From positions 18,256,433-18,320,432 of the forward strand of contig NC_053148.1 of NCBI RefSeq assembly GCF_016808335.1: 64,000 nt of DNA. The letters run 5' to 3'. This DNA comes from Panicum virgatum (taxonomy: Eukaryota > Streptophyta > Magnoliopsida > Poales > Poaceae). The notes under the pieces are model-generated. The model ran no database searches and was not told where the DNA came from. It was given only the letters and a program-made list of their open reading frames with translations. The position numbers and the translations under genes are program-made. Positions 1 to 10,376 of the stretch are shown here, one piece after another. Each line of letters starts with the position of its first letter. Position 1 is the stretch's first letter.

Positions 1-448
1 GCGCCAGGTGATCGTACAAGCAAAGTTCCACCTTCTCGCGTCCCTGGTTGACAGCATTCAATTAAAAAAGTCTGCATTGCGTCCCACGAATTCAACAACG
101 AATTTACCCCAGTGTCATGCGTGCTGAAGGGGCAGGTCGCCGGAGTCCCCCGCCGCAATGCGTCCGCCGAGCAGTCATCTTTGGTTGCTACCGGACTTGG
201 AGTTGGAGTAGGGTTCCGCGCCCTGACAGTCTGGTGCGGTTGAAACACATGCAGGAGGGGAAAGTGCACGACACGGCCCTGGCCTCGGTACGCACACGGC
301 CGAGAGAGCTGCTGGAGGAGACTGGCCGTTGGCGTAGCGGCGCGCAACGGTGCGGGAGGAGATCGGTCGCCGCTGGGGAGGTTGGCGACGCTGCAGGAGG
401 AGTCGAGGAGATCATCCGCCGGCGACGCTGCAAGAGACGGCCCTTGAC
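1..448. other. GC-rich stretch without a recognised gene
   Basis: Open frames occur on both strands, but they overlap each other, are low in complexity and resemble no protein family I know. The GC content alone explains them. The first 200 bases could be a 3' exon of something starting outside the window, but I cannot support that. Confidence 0.4.
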
Positions 449-690
449 GATCTTGCGTGACGACCGCACCACCGCCGACCGCAGCCGATCCTGCGTGACG
501 ATTATCACGCCGGCTTCGCTTCCCTGGAGACCGCACCGCCGACCACAGCCGATCTTGCGTGACGATGATCACGCCGCCTTCGATGGCGTGGACACCACGC
601 CGCCGACCGCAGTTGATCTTGCGTCTTCTCCCTCCTTTGGCAGATGACGACGATCACGCCGCGTTCGATGGCCTGGAGACCGAGCATGAT
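449..690. repeat. Minisatellite, about 64-bp units
   Basis: The phrase GATC(T/C)TGCGTGACGA starts near 449, 487 and 551, and a diverged copy (GATCTTGCGT) starts near 615. The last three are 64 bp apart. Each is followed by a variant of ATCACGCCG and TTCGATGGC. The long plus-strand frames here read through the repeat and are not taken as a gene. Confidence 0.7.
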
Positions 691-702
691 GCGGCAATCA
701 GA

Positions 703-900
703 TCGTATGGCTCAGTTTGGAACGCAAGCAAAATCAAACGGGTAAAAATTGCTGGGGGCGAGACGATGGTGAGTTGGCGCGCGAGACGCGCGGGGCCAAA
801 ATCATCGTATGGCGCAGGATGTATCGCAAGCAACGCGACACCGATCAAAGGGCTAACAATCGCAGGCGGCGAGACGACGGACGCGGGCGCGCGGTTCGCG
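703..900. repeat. Imperfect 102-bp tandem duplication
   Basis: Two copies begin with TCGTATGGC at 703 and 805. Both continue through a CGCAAGCAA motif and a GGCGAGACGA motif. A short acgtacgaagggg doublet follows at about 905-940. Confidence 0.6.
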
Positions 901-987
901 GCGACGTACGAAGGGGGAGAGGCGACGTACGAAGGGGCGGATGACCAAGGAAAAAAAGTGACCCTTAGTCTCTTTTTAGTAGTAGAG

Positions 988-1128
988 ATTGAAACGATCC
1001 AGTCGTGATTGTTATGTTTTGACACAATTTAGGTTGTTAACCTGCACACAAGTTCGTATATTTGTAGTCTTTACTATTGAAACGATCCAGTCGTGATTGT
1101 TATGATTTGACACAATTTAGGTTGTTAT
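988..1128. repeat. Direct repeat, about 52 bp, two copies
   Basis: ATTGAAACGATCCAGTCGTG starts at 988 and again at 1076. Both copies run on through TTGACACAATTTAGGTTGTTA. The 88-bp spacing suggests a local tandem duplication. Confidence 0.75.
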
Positions 1129-1489
1129 ATTTTTGCAAAAAAAATAAAATGAATTCTCCCAACATTGAATCAAGCAATGTTATAAAAATAATGAATGCTT
1201 AGACTTTTAGTTGTTCCTAAGTAGAAGGCAGTTGTCCACGTGCAGACGAGGTCGCATCCATGATATTTTAGCTTGGACGAATCATAATCTTTTGTCTCAA
1301 TAGCAAAAATAACTAATAATAATATATTTACAAGCTATTCACCTGTAGCAATGTACGGACACTTTTGCTAGTCACGTCAAAATTGTCGAAATCTCTTACC
1401 AATTAGAACTATCGGTCTTATTGGGTTCTCATTCAGATATTTTTGATGATGTAGAGGAAATAGAGCGAGGAAAGAAAACAAATTAAGTG

Positions 1490-1745
1490 ATTGCTTCGGG
1501 AAACAACCACCTCATATGCTAGAATTAAGGATCATAGACCACTTAGTCACCATTGTATGAGTTGATGTTATTATTCTACTCATAATATTCCTTTTTCAAT
1601 TCAACAAATTAAAAGAATATGGTATTACTACAAGAAAACAGGAAAGACAACTATTGCAGAGCTATTTTTCAATCATCTCAAGATGGCGTGTCATTGCATT
1701 AGATCGTTTATTGGACGACTTTAATGTACTTACCCTTAAACTTTA
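1490..1745 (+). repeat. Dispersed repeat family A, copy 1 (MITE-like)
   Basis: Collinear with 2635-2895: a segment like ACAACC(A/G)CCTCATA(T/G)GCTA, then GACCACTT, then CTCATAATATT-like sequence, then TCTCAAGATG and a closing AATGTACTT. AT-rich and without coding potential. It is probably an old MITE, although I could not fix its termini. Confidence 0.5.
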
Positions 1746-2634
1746 AACTTTTCTATACAAAATCATTTTTCTTTTTTATTTCCATTTTCATACGTGCCCT
1801 TAAGTGCAATCAAAGTATTTTTGTTAAAGTTATGTAAAATCCAAATAAATTGAGTGATTGTAACATTTTCCGTTTCTTTTTCAAGTTCAATCATATATTT
1901 CTTTCTCAACTACTGCTTACCATCTCCTGCCTAAACTCTTGCTATGACCTTAACTCTTTTCTTGTCCAAATGCACTGAAGGCCAGTATAGTGGTGCCTGT
2001 CTCATGGGCAAGTCACATGTTGTGTAGCCCTATGCGCTTGCATCTAGCGTCAAGAATGTGACACAGGCATTTGGACAGCGAGGAAGAGTAGATGAACTGC
2101 CTCTCCTGGATATGCCGGACCGGAGAGCCTTGGAGTTTCGGAACGCCTCCTCGTATGCTCCTCCGACGGCCGCGCCATCAAGCCAGCGATGGCGGGCTGC
2201 ATCCTACAGACACTCGACAGCTACTGGTACTGGAGGACGAGCGGCGGCGTAGGGATGTGGCGGCGCAAGGGTTGAGAGTGCGGCCAAATGCTAAATGGAG
2301 GCTGCGCGCTTTTACTTTTTAGGAGTTTTCAAATTTGTTCAACTCCAATAACAACCATCAATTCTAATTTATAACAAAAGGCTCCTATAAACTCATAGAA
2401 ATAGAGAGTGGAGGAGGGGATTTGGAGATCTCTCCGAAGTAGAGAGTCTCCGGGAGTGTATGTTTTTCGTTTAATCCTCTAAACTTGAGATAGGGGCTGT
2501 TTAAAGAGTCTTGCTGGAGTTGTTCTAACAAGCTAAGGGAAAGTATACGGCTACATGTCATCGGTCTCATAGGCCGTCTCATGCAAGTCTATGTAGGATT
2601 TTTGATTAGGTAACGGAGAGAGGGAGAAAATAGA
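1746..2634. other. Intergenic, no supported gene
   Basis: AT-rich sequence with one more GC-balanced island at 2058-2322. The small frames in that island match nothing I recognise. Around 2310-2530 GGAGTT/AACTCC motifs face each other and may be a decayed MITE, but no clear TIR or target duplication was found. Confidence 0.35.
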
Positions 2635-2895
2635 ATAAGGTGGTTGTTTCGCGAGACAACCGCCTCATAGGCTAAAATTTAGAACGACGAGACCACTTCC
2701 TCACTATTGTACAAGTTGTTGTTGCTATGCAACTTATAATATTTATTTTTTTCTATGCACAAATAATTATGAAATTATGTATTTACTATGAGACAGTTTA
2801 TAAGGCTACTCATTGTATGTATTGTCTGTACGTCGTCTCAAGATGATATGGTAATGAATGAGACCGTCTATTAGACTAGACCAATGTACTTGTCC
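2635..2895 (+). repeat. Dispersed repeat family A, copy 2 (MITE-like)
   Basis: Second copy of the repeat at 1490-1745, in the same orientation. Divergence is high but order is kept: ACAACCGCCTCATAGGCTA, GACCACTTCCTCAC, TCTCAAGATG, AATGTACTTG. Confidence 0.5.
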
Positions 2896-3722
2896 TAACG
2901 GCATAATATAGACCCAATTAGCTAGGAGATCATTAAGTGATTCATTAGCTGACATATTTGGTTCCTTCGTAACTAAATTTAGCTAGCTAATCATTAGATG
3001 GAGGATCCAAACAGGATCTTAGATAATGCCCAAGATGTTGATTTGGATCACGGGAAAAAGTATGTTAACGTAGGAGCACATCCAAAAGTTTGGGACACTA
3101 TTTTAGACTAGCATAGATGCCGTACGTGATTTAGAAAAATCTAATTAATTTTAAACATATCTCTATTTTTACTATTAAGACTAATAAGAATGAAAAACAT
3201 AAATTATAATCAATTTCATTATAGTCTATGTTGCTTAAATAGCTACAGGGTTCCGGATGGGCGAACAAAAATTCAGATCGCCTCGTGCTAGAAAGCCGAG
3301 GAGCATCACGTGGCCTGGCTTTCGCTTATGACTGTCACCAATGGAGAAGAAGCTCCGATCCGCCGGCGACATAGCAGAATAGTTTTTATTTTTATTTTTT
3401 GATTTGATATTCGATGTCGTCGAGTTGGACCAGCTTCTTCATCCGCATCTGTAGCGGTCGCGGCCTCCAGTGCACGGGGAGAGGGAGCCGCTCGACCAGC
3501 CGGCAGCGGCGCGGGGCTGGGGCTCGCTCCCCTACCCTGTGGCGGGGCTTTGGCGGCGGCACCTGGGCTCCACCGTCACCGGAGCCCGCGTCTTCGGAGG
3601 GGGGAGTGTAGGAGCTCGGCGGAGTGGAGCGTGGCGGCGTGGCGGTCCTCGATGACGGAGGTGGGGAACGGCTCCCCGCGGCTGGGGCGGGTGTGGCGGA
3701 GTGGGGGGAAGGGTGTGGACGA
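2896..3722. other. Intergenic, AT-rich then GC-rich, no supported gene
   Basis: 2896-3240 is AT-rich and contains a MITE-like end (GAGGATCCAAACAGGATCTTA near 3001). 3414-3722 is GC-rich, with overlapping open frames on both strands that show no domain. It may be the remains of a first exon or 5' UTR, with no further support. Confidence 0.35.
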
Positions 3723-3730
3723 CGGAGCAG

Positions 3731-3965
3731 CAGGGTTTGAAATTTCGGCGAAATTTCGCCGAAATTCGGCGAAAAATTTCGTTTTCGCTAGTTACCGGGA
3801 AAAAAAATTTCGGTATTTTTCGGAAAATTTCGATTGAAAATTCAAAATTCAAAAAAATTCGGCCAAAATACACCGAAATTCGCCGAAATTTACCGAAATT
3901 TCGGAACGAAATTTCGTTTCCGCTAAACACCGGTATTTGCAACGAAAACGAAATGGTTAACCCTG
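3731..3965. mobile_element. Non-autonomous hAT element, CGAAATTT-word interior
   Basis: A 235-bp element with termini CAGGGTTTGAAATTTCG and, on the other strand, CAGGGTTAACCATTTCG. It is flanked by a perfect 8-bp duplication, CGGAGCAG, at 3723-3730 and 3966-3973. Eight-base duplications and TIRs beginning CA are hallmarks of the hAT superfamily. There is no transposase. The interior is largely CGAAATTT/AAATTTCG words separated by a few bases, many forming palindromes such as AAATTTCGGCGAAATTT. It sits in GC-rich DNA and contrasts sharply with it in composition. Confidence 0.9.
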
Positions 3966-3973
3966 CGGAGCAG

Positions 3974-4565
3974 AGGCAGGACGGGGTGAGCAGGGACGAT
4001 GGAGAGACATGATGAGGATTGGTGGGTATGTGCGGCGGGTAAAAAAGCACCTGGTGACAAAAATATTTGTTTTTTTTGACAGAAATACTCTCTACCTCTC
4101 GATTGCTATAGTTCTGCACCCTCTCCCACCTCCCTTATAGGTTCAGTGTGATGGCTATAGTGAACCTGATTCGAGTAATAAATATTTTTAATTATTTTCA
4201 ATTTTTATAGTATAGATAAATAACAAAAAAACAAATGGAACATGACCCCACTAAACAATAATTTTGCTAAAGTAAGCAACAACATGATATATCACTACAC
4301 GATAGGGGTGATAACGAGTATTGGGTCAATATCGTTAATGTTATAGGAATTACAACCATGAGATAATATTCAAAATCCATCCCTATACTTACTCGTCATG
4401 AGAATTAGCTATGTGTGGTCATAATGATAACGATAAGATATGAGCGTAGGTCATCTGGATAGATTTATCATGATGGATCTTGTCTATCTCAATTCGAGCT
4501 TTCAACTCGGCACGGGTGATTGCATTTTAATATATTTCTTCCCGCATTTAACCGCGCACTACGCT
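3974..4565. other. Intergenic, no supported gene
   Basis: AT-rich sequence between the hAT element and the 3' end of the LINE. I see no coding region, RNA gene or clear repeat. Confidence 0.4.
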
Positions 4566-4710
4566 TTTTTTAGACAAAAGGTTTCCCCGTTCTATTACCA
4601 GAACAAAGCGTACAAAAGAGTTCAAGCGTGCTAGAATAGCGTATAAGGCGCGCCTGGAAAACTAGAAGGTTCAACATCCAGGCCACTCACAACAGCAGCC
4701 GACAAAGGAA

Positions 4711-5632
4711 CTAACGACAGAACATCAACTCTCGGAAGCAAGGGCTCATCCCCTTCCTGATCCGCAGTGCTGGAGACTTGCTGGGACAGAGTAGACAGAG
4801 ACACTCCCAAACTTGATCCCTCCATAGCGCCCATAATCCACGGTATTCTTGTCCCAGCACCTCTAGCTTCCCAATATAGTCCTCCATCACTGTATTGTCG
4901 TCCTTGAGCAGCACCTCCCATCTCTCCAGCATCCTTGCCACCGATCCTAGTATCGGTTCCACACCTCTCCAACATTTTCCCTGAAAACATAAACCATTTC
5001 TTAGTTTCCATAGAACCCAAAGAGTAGCTGCGCATACACAATTCAAGATTTCATTCTTATTATTGCTGATCCACCACCGGGCAACCGATTCAAAATCTTG
5101 CCCAACCTCTTTATCCATAAGGATAGAAATCTCAGACCAAATCGCCTTGGCAACACAACAGTCAAAGAATAAATGATTAACCAACTCGATCTCACAGCAA
5201 AACAGCCATGTTTGATCATGCAGCTCCCTTTTTTCCCAGATTATCCCTAGTAAGCAGTTTATTCCTAGACAACAGCCAAAGGAAAATATGAATCCTAGGT
5301 GGTATGATCAATTTCCAAACCGTAGGAACATGCATTGGAGTAACACCTCGAAAGCTCACTACAGAGTACAGAGATTGCACTGAGTATTTTCCTTTAGAAT
5401 CATACTGCCAAATGATGTCATCATCATTGTCAGAGAATTCAATAGTACTTGCAATATGCAGGCGCTCCTCCCATAACAACATTAACCTCTCAGGGATCGC
5501 TCTCCTAAATGTCAATTTTAAGTTGACACCATCCCAAGCTCTCTCAATAGTTATACCTTTCTCATTATTAATAACATACAAAGGCCAATATTGCACAGCC
5601 AGACTAGACCCCCAAACCACATATCTTCCCAA
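4711..5632 (-). pseudogene. LINE C-terminal zf-RVT region
   Basis: Two overlapping frames (5632-5216 and 5184-4711) together make the C-terminal zinc-binding region of plant L1 polyproteins. Visible are a YSVQSLYSVVSF segment, IIPPRIHIFLWLLSRNKLLTRDNL and then NHLFFDC. A frameshift near 5216-5184 separates them. Reading continues in decayed form towards the poly-A end at 4566. Confidence 0.85.
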
Positions 5633-6855
5633 AACCTGACCTTACGGCCATTCCCCACTTTCCAACAATATCCCAATCTAGCCGCTTGAGCAGCCCACAA
5701 CACTCCTTTCCAGAAGGGAGAGGTTCCATAATTAGGACAGCAAAACAGGTTTGGTTGATGGGTTCTATATTTATGATCAACAATATTTTTCCAGAGGACA
5801 TTATCACTTAAATGATATCTCTGGATCCATGAAGCAAGCAAGCACATATTCAGACTTCTTAGATCAGGAACTCCCAAGCCCCCAAACTCCTTTTTCTGGG
5901 AAACTAAATGCCAATCGGCTAGGTGATACTTATGCTTTTCTTCAGTGTTATCCCAGAAGAAATGACTCATTTGAGAATTAATCAGCTTTATAGCCCATTT
6001 TGAAAATTTTATAATAGACATCAAATAAATGGGTATGCTAGCTAAATATGAGTTTAACAAGGTCAGTCTTCCCCCATAGGAGAGAAGTCTGCCTTTCCAG
6101 CCGGCAATCCTTTTAATCACCTTATCCACCACAGGTTGAATATGCTCTCTTTGGAGATTACTGTGGTGCAAAGGCACACCCAAGTATTTAAAATGAAATT
6201 GCCCTTTCTTGCAGCAGAAAATTCTAGCTATATCATTTTCTCTATCTTCGTCCAGGCCAATTGTGGTCAAGTCACTCTTGTCATAATTAATTTTAAGGCC
6301 GGAGAGCTGCTCAAAGCAGACCAAAAGCCACTTAAGATTTCTAGCTTTATCTAAGTCATTCTGCAAGAAAAGAAGTGTGTCATCCGCATATTGGAGGCTT
6401 ACAATGCCCCCCTCACACACATCTGTTAACAGCCCAGTGATCAAATTTTCCTTAGCTGCCTTCATTAAAATTCTTGTGAAGACATCAACTATAAAGAGAA
6501 GAGGAGATAAGGGATCACCCTGTCTCAAACCCTTACCAGGATGGAAGTAGCTCCCATTTTCATCATTGATTCTGATACAAATAGAACCATCTCTCACTAT
6601 CTTTCTAATCCATCTGATCCACTTCTCACCAAAGCCTCTAGAGGACATCATATCCTCTAGAAACTCCCATCTAACTCTATCATACGCTTTCTCATAATCT
6701 AATTTCAAGATGATTCCTTGGGAGTCATTTTTGGGCACCTCATGAATAATTTCATGGGCTGCCACTACACTTTCAAGAATAAACCTCCCTTTAATGAAGG
6801 CTGTCTGGTTAGAAGCAATTAACCTATCAGCAATCTTGATGAGTCTATTATTCAT
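5551..6855 (-). pseudogene. LINE reverse transcriptase
   Basis: 434 codons of non-LTR reverse transcriptase. Motifs in order: SNQTAFIKGR near residue 15, LKLDYEKAYDRVRWEFL with the first catalytic Asp near 52, GLRQGDPLSPLLF near 108, and the YADD box (SLQYADDTLLFL) near 153 carrying the paired catalytic aspartates. The thumb and HLADWHLVSQKKEFGGLGVPDL linker follow. The catalytic core is intact here, but the protein cannot be made as one chain because both flanking parts are in other frames. Confidence 0.92.
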
Positions 6856-7035
6856 AGCCTTTGCAAAGATTTTGAAACTTCAATTAATCAGGCTAATAGG
6901 CCTAAACTTTTTGAGGTGTTTGGCTTCATTCTCCTTAGGAATCAGAGTAATCATGGCATAGTTTAGTCTAGCTAGATCCAACTCATCTCTCTCAAAGCAA
7001 CTAAACAACTCCATTAAATCCCCTTTAATGGTTTC

Positions 7036-7467
7036 TCAGAAATGTTGATAAAACATAAATGAGAAGCCATCGGGGCCGGGAGCTCCATCAGAGTAGGAGC
7101 CAAACACTGCTTCTTTAATCTCGGCTTTCGAGAACGGGGCTTCCAAAAGCTCGTTCTCCAGCAAAGAAATCATTTCCTCTTTTGACCAAAAGTTGTCACC
7201 TAACTTAACATCCAGCTTCTCTTTATAACCAAAAAGGCTTTTATAGTAGTCAGTTGCTAAGGACAGTAAATCTTTGGTTTCAGTCACCGGCCCTAGTGGA
7301 CCTTCCAACACAGAAATTCTCTTCTTCCTGTTTCTCTGGTTAGCCAGAGCATGGAAGTATGCTGTGTTCTTGTCACCCTCCTTCACATTTCTCTCACGAG
7401 ATCTTTGCCTGGCTCTCACTTCCTCCATCTTCCAGATCTCATCTAGTTCAGCCAGAATATTAGACAT
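7036..7467 (-). pseudogene. LINE linker between endonuclease and RT
   Basis: 143 codons containing the plant-L1 signature GDKNTAYFHALANQRNR and the conserved KAEIKEAVFGSYSDGAPGPDGFSFMFY segment that enters the fingers of the reverse transcriptase (APGPDG is diagnostic). It stops at 7036 because of a frameshift. The RT resumes at 6855 after a short disrupted stretch. Confidence 0.85.
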
Positions 7468-7529
7468 TCTAGTTTTATCCTCTGGACTAAGAGTGGAAGA
7501 CTCTTGTGAAATATCTAGAAGGTCATACT

Positions 7530-8261
7530 CTAAAAGAAGACATGTTTTTTCTTTTTTATATCAGCATTAATATTGAGGGACCAGCCTTTCACTTTCTTCC
7601 TTAATTTCCTAATTTTGTACTGCCACTTGTCAAGAGGGTTTGAAAAGGAGCAGGGAGCATCCCAACAAGAAACCACTATTTGATGGAAGTCCTCTCTCTC
7701 TAGCCACCATTTCTCAAATCTAAAAATATTATTTGTTCTTTTTGGTGTCTCACCTAAATTTAAGATAAGTGGGACATGATCACTACCAGCTCTAGAGCCA
7801 GCAGAAATGCTAGCAAGAGGGTAATGCTGATCAAAATCAGTGGTACAAAAGACCTTATCAATGGCAGCCATAATTGGTTGTTCTTGATTATTACTCCAAG
7901 TAAAAGATCTAGTTGGATTTTTATAATCCATTAGGCCACAAGAATTGATCCAGTCATTAAAACAGTCAGACCAATGATGGTTTATCATCCCATTACTTTT
8001 CTCACTTTGATTACAGACCATATTAAAGTCTCCACCAACAATAGTGGGCCCAGACCAGTTTAACATAACCTCATGCAATTCAGTGATAAAATCACCTTTT
8101 CCTTCATCATAGGGACAACCATAAACAACAATCACCCTACAAACAAAATTATCTCTAGTATTCTTAATCAGCATAGATATAGAAAACTGTCTCTTAAGAC
8201 AACTAATTACCTCTAGAGATCTTTCATCAGCCCCAAACACAATACCACCTGAAGTACCCAC
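7530..8261 (-). pseudogene. LINE apurinic-like endonuclease
   Basis: 243 codons of the exonuclease-endonuclease-phosphatase fold that nicks target DNA for target-primed reverse transcription. Visible motifs are VVYGCPY near residue 47, GGDFNMV near 77 and the catalytic SDHVPL near 163. The N-terminal NxRG and xxETK motifs lie upstream in another frame (about 8440-8330), so the domain is split by an indel. The frame ends shortly before the linker that leads to the reverse transcriptase. Confidence 0.85.
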
Positions 8262-8408
8262 AGCAGACAGAACATGCCACTTAAAGTGACAATTAATAGA
8301 GCTGAGAAAAGAGACCTCAAATTTTTTCCTTCTTTGTCTCCATAATGGCTACAAAGTCTAGATTATTATTATTAATAAAATCAGTAAGGCACTGATGCGC
8401 GACCTGCT

Positions 8409-9074
8409 TTATTCAGGCCTCTTATATTCCAAAATGCGCTTATCATGGGTCACTGTATCAGAATTAACTGTATGACTCTCCAAGGGGTTCTCAAGAACCA
8501 CCTGAGACCAAGTTTTATCTTTTTTCTGTTTTCCACTAGAAGAAATTTCTTGTTCTCCCACCCCCCTTAAGGAGGGTGAATTAGGAGAATTCAAGTTGAT
8601 AGGCAGGGGAGGGAAGTTCTCCCACTGCAGCTCTACATTCAAATTCCCAGGTAAATTCAGATCTGAGTTTTCAGCTTTAAAAGCCATTTTATTTTCCTTT
8701 TCTAGCAATTTCATAGTATCAATATTCCTATCCACAACTGAGGCATCAATGCCAAGTTTTAAATCTACTTTATCAGCAATATGATTCAAAGAATGATTAT
8801 CGGAGGAGGCAAAAGAATTACCAGGTTTGTAGTCCACTTCCAGATTCCTATATTTAGCATACTCCATTGCCTTTTGAATCGTAGTCTTCCCATCTTCTGG
8901 GTGTCTTCTCGGTCTCTGAGGCTGCAGAATAGGACCCCACTTGTTTTTCTTCTTCATAGGAGAATCCACAGTCTTGTCCTCCATTATTGGAGAGCATAAA
9001 CCAACTTCATCAAGTGAAATCAGATCCTCTTCTACATTATCACACTCATCTTCGGAATCTTCTAACTCCATCAT
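8409..9074 (-). pseudogene. LINE ORF1-like acidic/basic tail
   Basis: An open frame of 221 codons, rich in acidic residues at the start (two adjacent Met codons) and followed by a basic KKKNKWGP segment. Such low-complexity linkers precede the endonuclease in plant L1 elements. Its end runs directly into the start of the endonuclease module: NIRGLNKAGR is readable around 8440-8400, after which a single-base slip moves the frame, and the endonuclease reading resumes at 8261. No enzymatic motif is visible. It could instead be the C-terminal half of a gag-like ORF1 whose DUF4283 and CCHC parts are lost. Confidence 0.6.
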
Positions 9075-9450
9075 CTTTAGGAAACGTGACCATCGATACT
9101 AAAACATCTGTGGTGTCCATAGTGATCAGTGTGTATGCATGTATATGAGCATTTATATTTCGTACGGTGGGCATGCATTTATTTCATTTTGACCATTTAT
9201 TCCGAATTACTAGATCTCTTGTTCATAAAAATGGAAACTAGGAAGAGGGGAAAATAAGAATGAATAGAATAAAAAAATGAAAAGCGAAAAGCGGACCCTT
9301 GGCCCTTGCCCGTCATCCCGGGAGGCCGCAAGCTTCGTTTCCCCGGGCCGCCACGCCGAAGGAAATCGCCGACAGAGCCCGCTGTCCTGCTAAGCGGCAG
9401 CCCATCTCCCGAGTTCCGCCCGGCTCCCTGCCTAGGTTTAGGTTTAGGTT
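9075..9450. other. Intergenic, no supported gene
   Basis: AT-rich to about 9295, then a short GC-rich patch. I see no gene or RNA. Confidence 0.4.
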
Positions 9451-9637
9451 CTATTTGTTTTCGTTTAGTTTATAATCTAAGTATGTTTGAGAGAAATGAA
9501 GATTTTTATCGCTTCTCAATTTTCACTTCTCGTAGTATAATCTAAATCCAATTATTATAGAAGCGAAAATAAGTGAGACGTTTGGTAAAATTATCGTTTA
9601 TTTTTGTCTATAACAGATTATAATCAGAAACAAACAT
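9451..9637. mobile_element. MITE, superfamily unclear
   Basis: Imperfect terminal inverted repeats: the left end reads TATTTGTTTTCGTTTAG then TTTATAATC, and the right end read on the other strand is GATGTTTGTTTC then TGATTATAATC. About 187 bp, non-coding. The target duplication is not clear. Confidence 0.55.
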
Positions 9638-9644
9638 CGTCTTA

Positions 9645-9990
9645 AGTCCTTTTTAGTTTCCAAAATTTTTCATACGCTAAAATAACTTCGAACGTTTGAC
9701 CATTGATTAGAATTATTAAATGTAGATAACTGACAAAATTCATTCCATGACCCCGAGTGAAATCGCGAGACGAATCTAATAAACCTAATTATGCAATAAT
9801 TAGACAATGATGTGCTATAGTAAACAACATCTAATGATGAATTAATTAAACTTATTAGATCCGTCTCGTGATTTCCCGTCCATCCGTATAATTAGTTTTA
9901 TAATTAATCTATATTTAATATTTCTAATTAGTGTTACAAATATTGCCAAACAAAATTTGCCCCAAAATTTTTGCTAAGTAAACAGACCCT
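9645..9990. mobile_element. MITE with CGAGACGAATCTAAT core
   Basis: Left end GTCCTTTTTAGTTTCC with AAAATTTTT, right end on the other strand GGGTCTGTTTACTTAGC with AAAAATTTT. The interior carries CGCGAGACGAATCTAATAAA and its near-complement, a core seen in a common grass MITE type and again at 16014 in this window. Possible TTA/TTG target repeat, Tourist-like. Confidence 0.6.
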
Positions 9991-10169
9991 TGGCATGATT
10001 GTTCTTCCGCCTTGCTCCCCGTTTCCTGCGAGGCCACGACCCACGTGCTCCGGTCGCCGCTGAGCACGAAGAAACAGCTCGAGTCGCAAAGACTTCGAGC
10101 CTGTTCGGCTTATCTTGGTGGCTTGTTGTTCCTCGACGATTTTATTCGGTTTATTTTGATTTATTTTCT

Positions 10170-10215
10170 CTCATAAAATATTATTTATTTTACCGATTCA
10201 ATACTATTTATATGG
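10170..10215 (+). promoter_or_regulatory. Putative core promoter of the FAX1-like gene
   Basis: Two AT-rich TATA-like motifs (CATAAAATATT near 10171 and ATTTATATGG near 10205) lie 160-200 bp before the start codon. The sequence then becomes CT- and GC-rich, as in grass 5' UTRs. No transcript evidence is available, so the start site is inferred. Confidence 0.35.
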
Positions 10216-10376
10216 TCGGCTCTTCCCCTCCTCCTCTGACCGCCTCCACTCGGAACAGAAGAAGAATCAAAGACCCCATTCCGCACAATCCGCGCCGCGA
10301 GTTCCGAGCAAGCCCGCCGCTCTCTCTCACAGAACGGTGCCGTAGGCGCGAGCGAGTCCCGCGGGCGGCAGAGTCG

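Larger units (their letters stand above)
4566..9074 (-). mobile_element. Decayed L1-type LINE (non-LTR retrotransposon)
   Basis: Read on the minus strand the order is an ORF1-like tail, AP endonuclease, linker, reverse transcriptase and zinc-binding zf-RVT domain, as in plant L1 elements. The 3' end is taken at a run of seven T on the plus strand (about 4566), the complement of a short poly-A tail. The 5' boundary near 9074 is a minimum; no zinc knuckle of ORF1 was seen, so 5' truncation is likely. Several frameshifts break the reading frame. No convincing target-site duplication was found. Confidence 0.9.

Noticed and set aside
117..1008. Overlapping long frames at the left edge as a gene
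   Set aside because: They read through tandem minisatellites, lack domains and overlap frames on the other strand.
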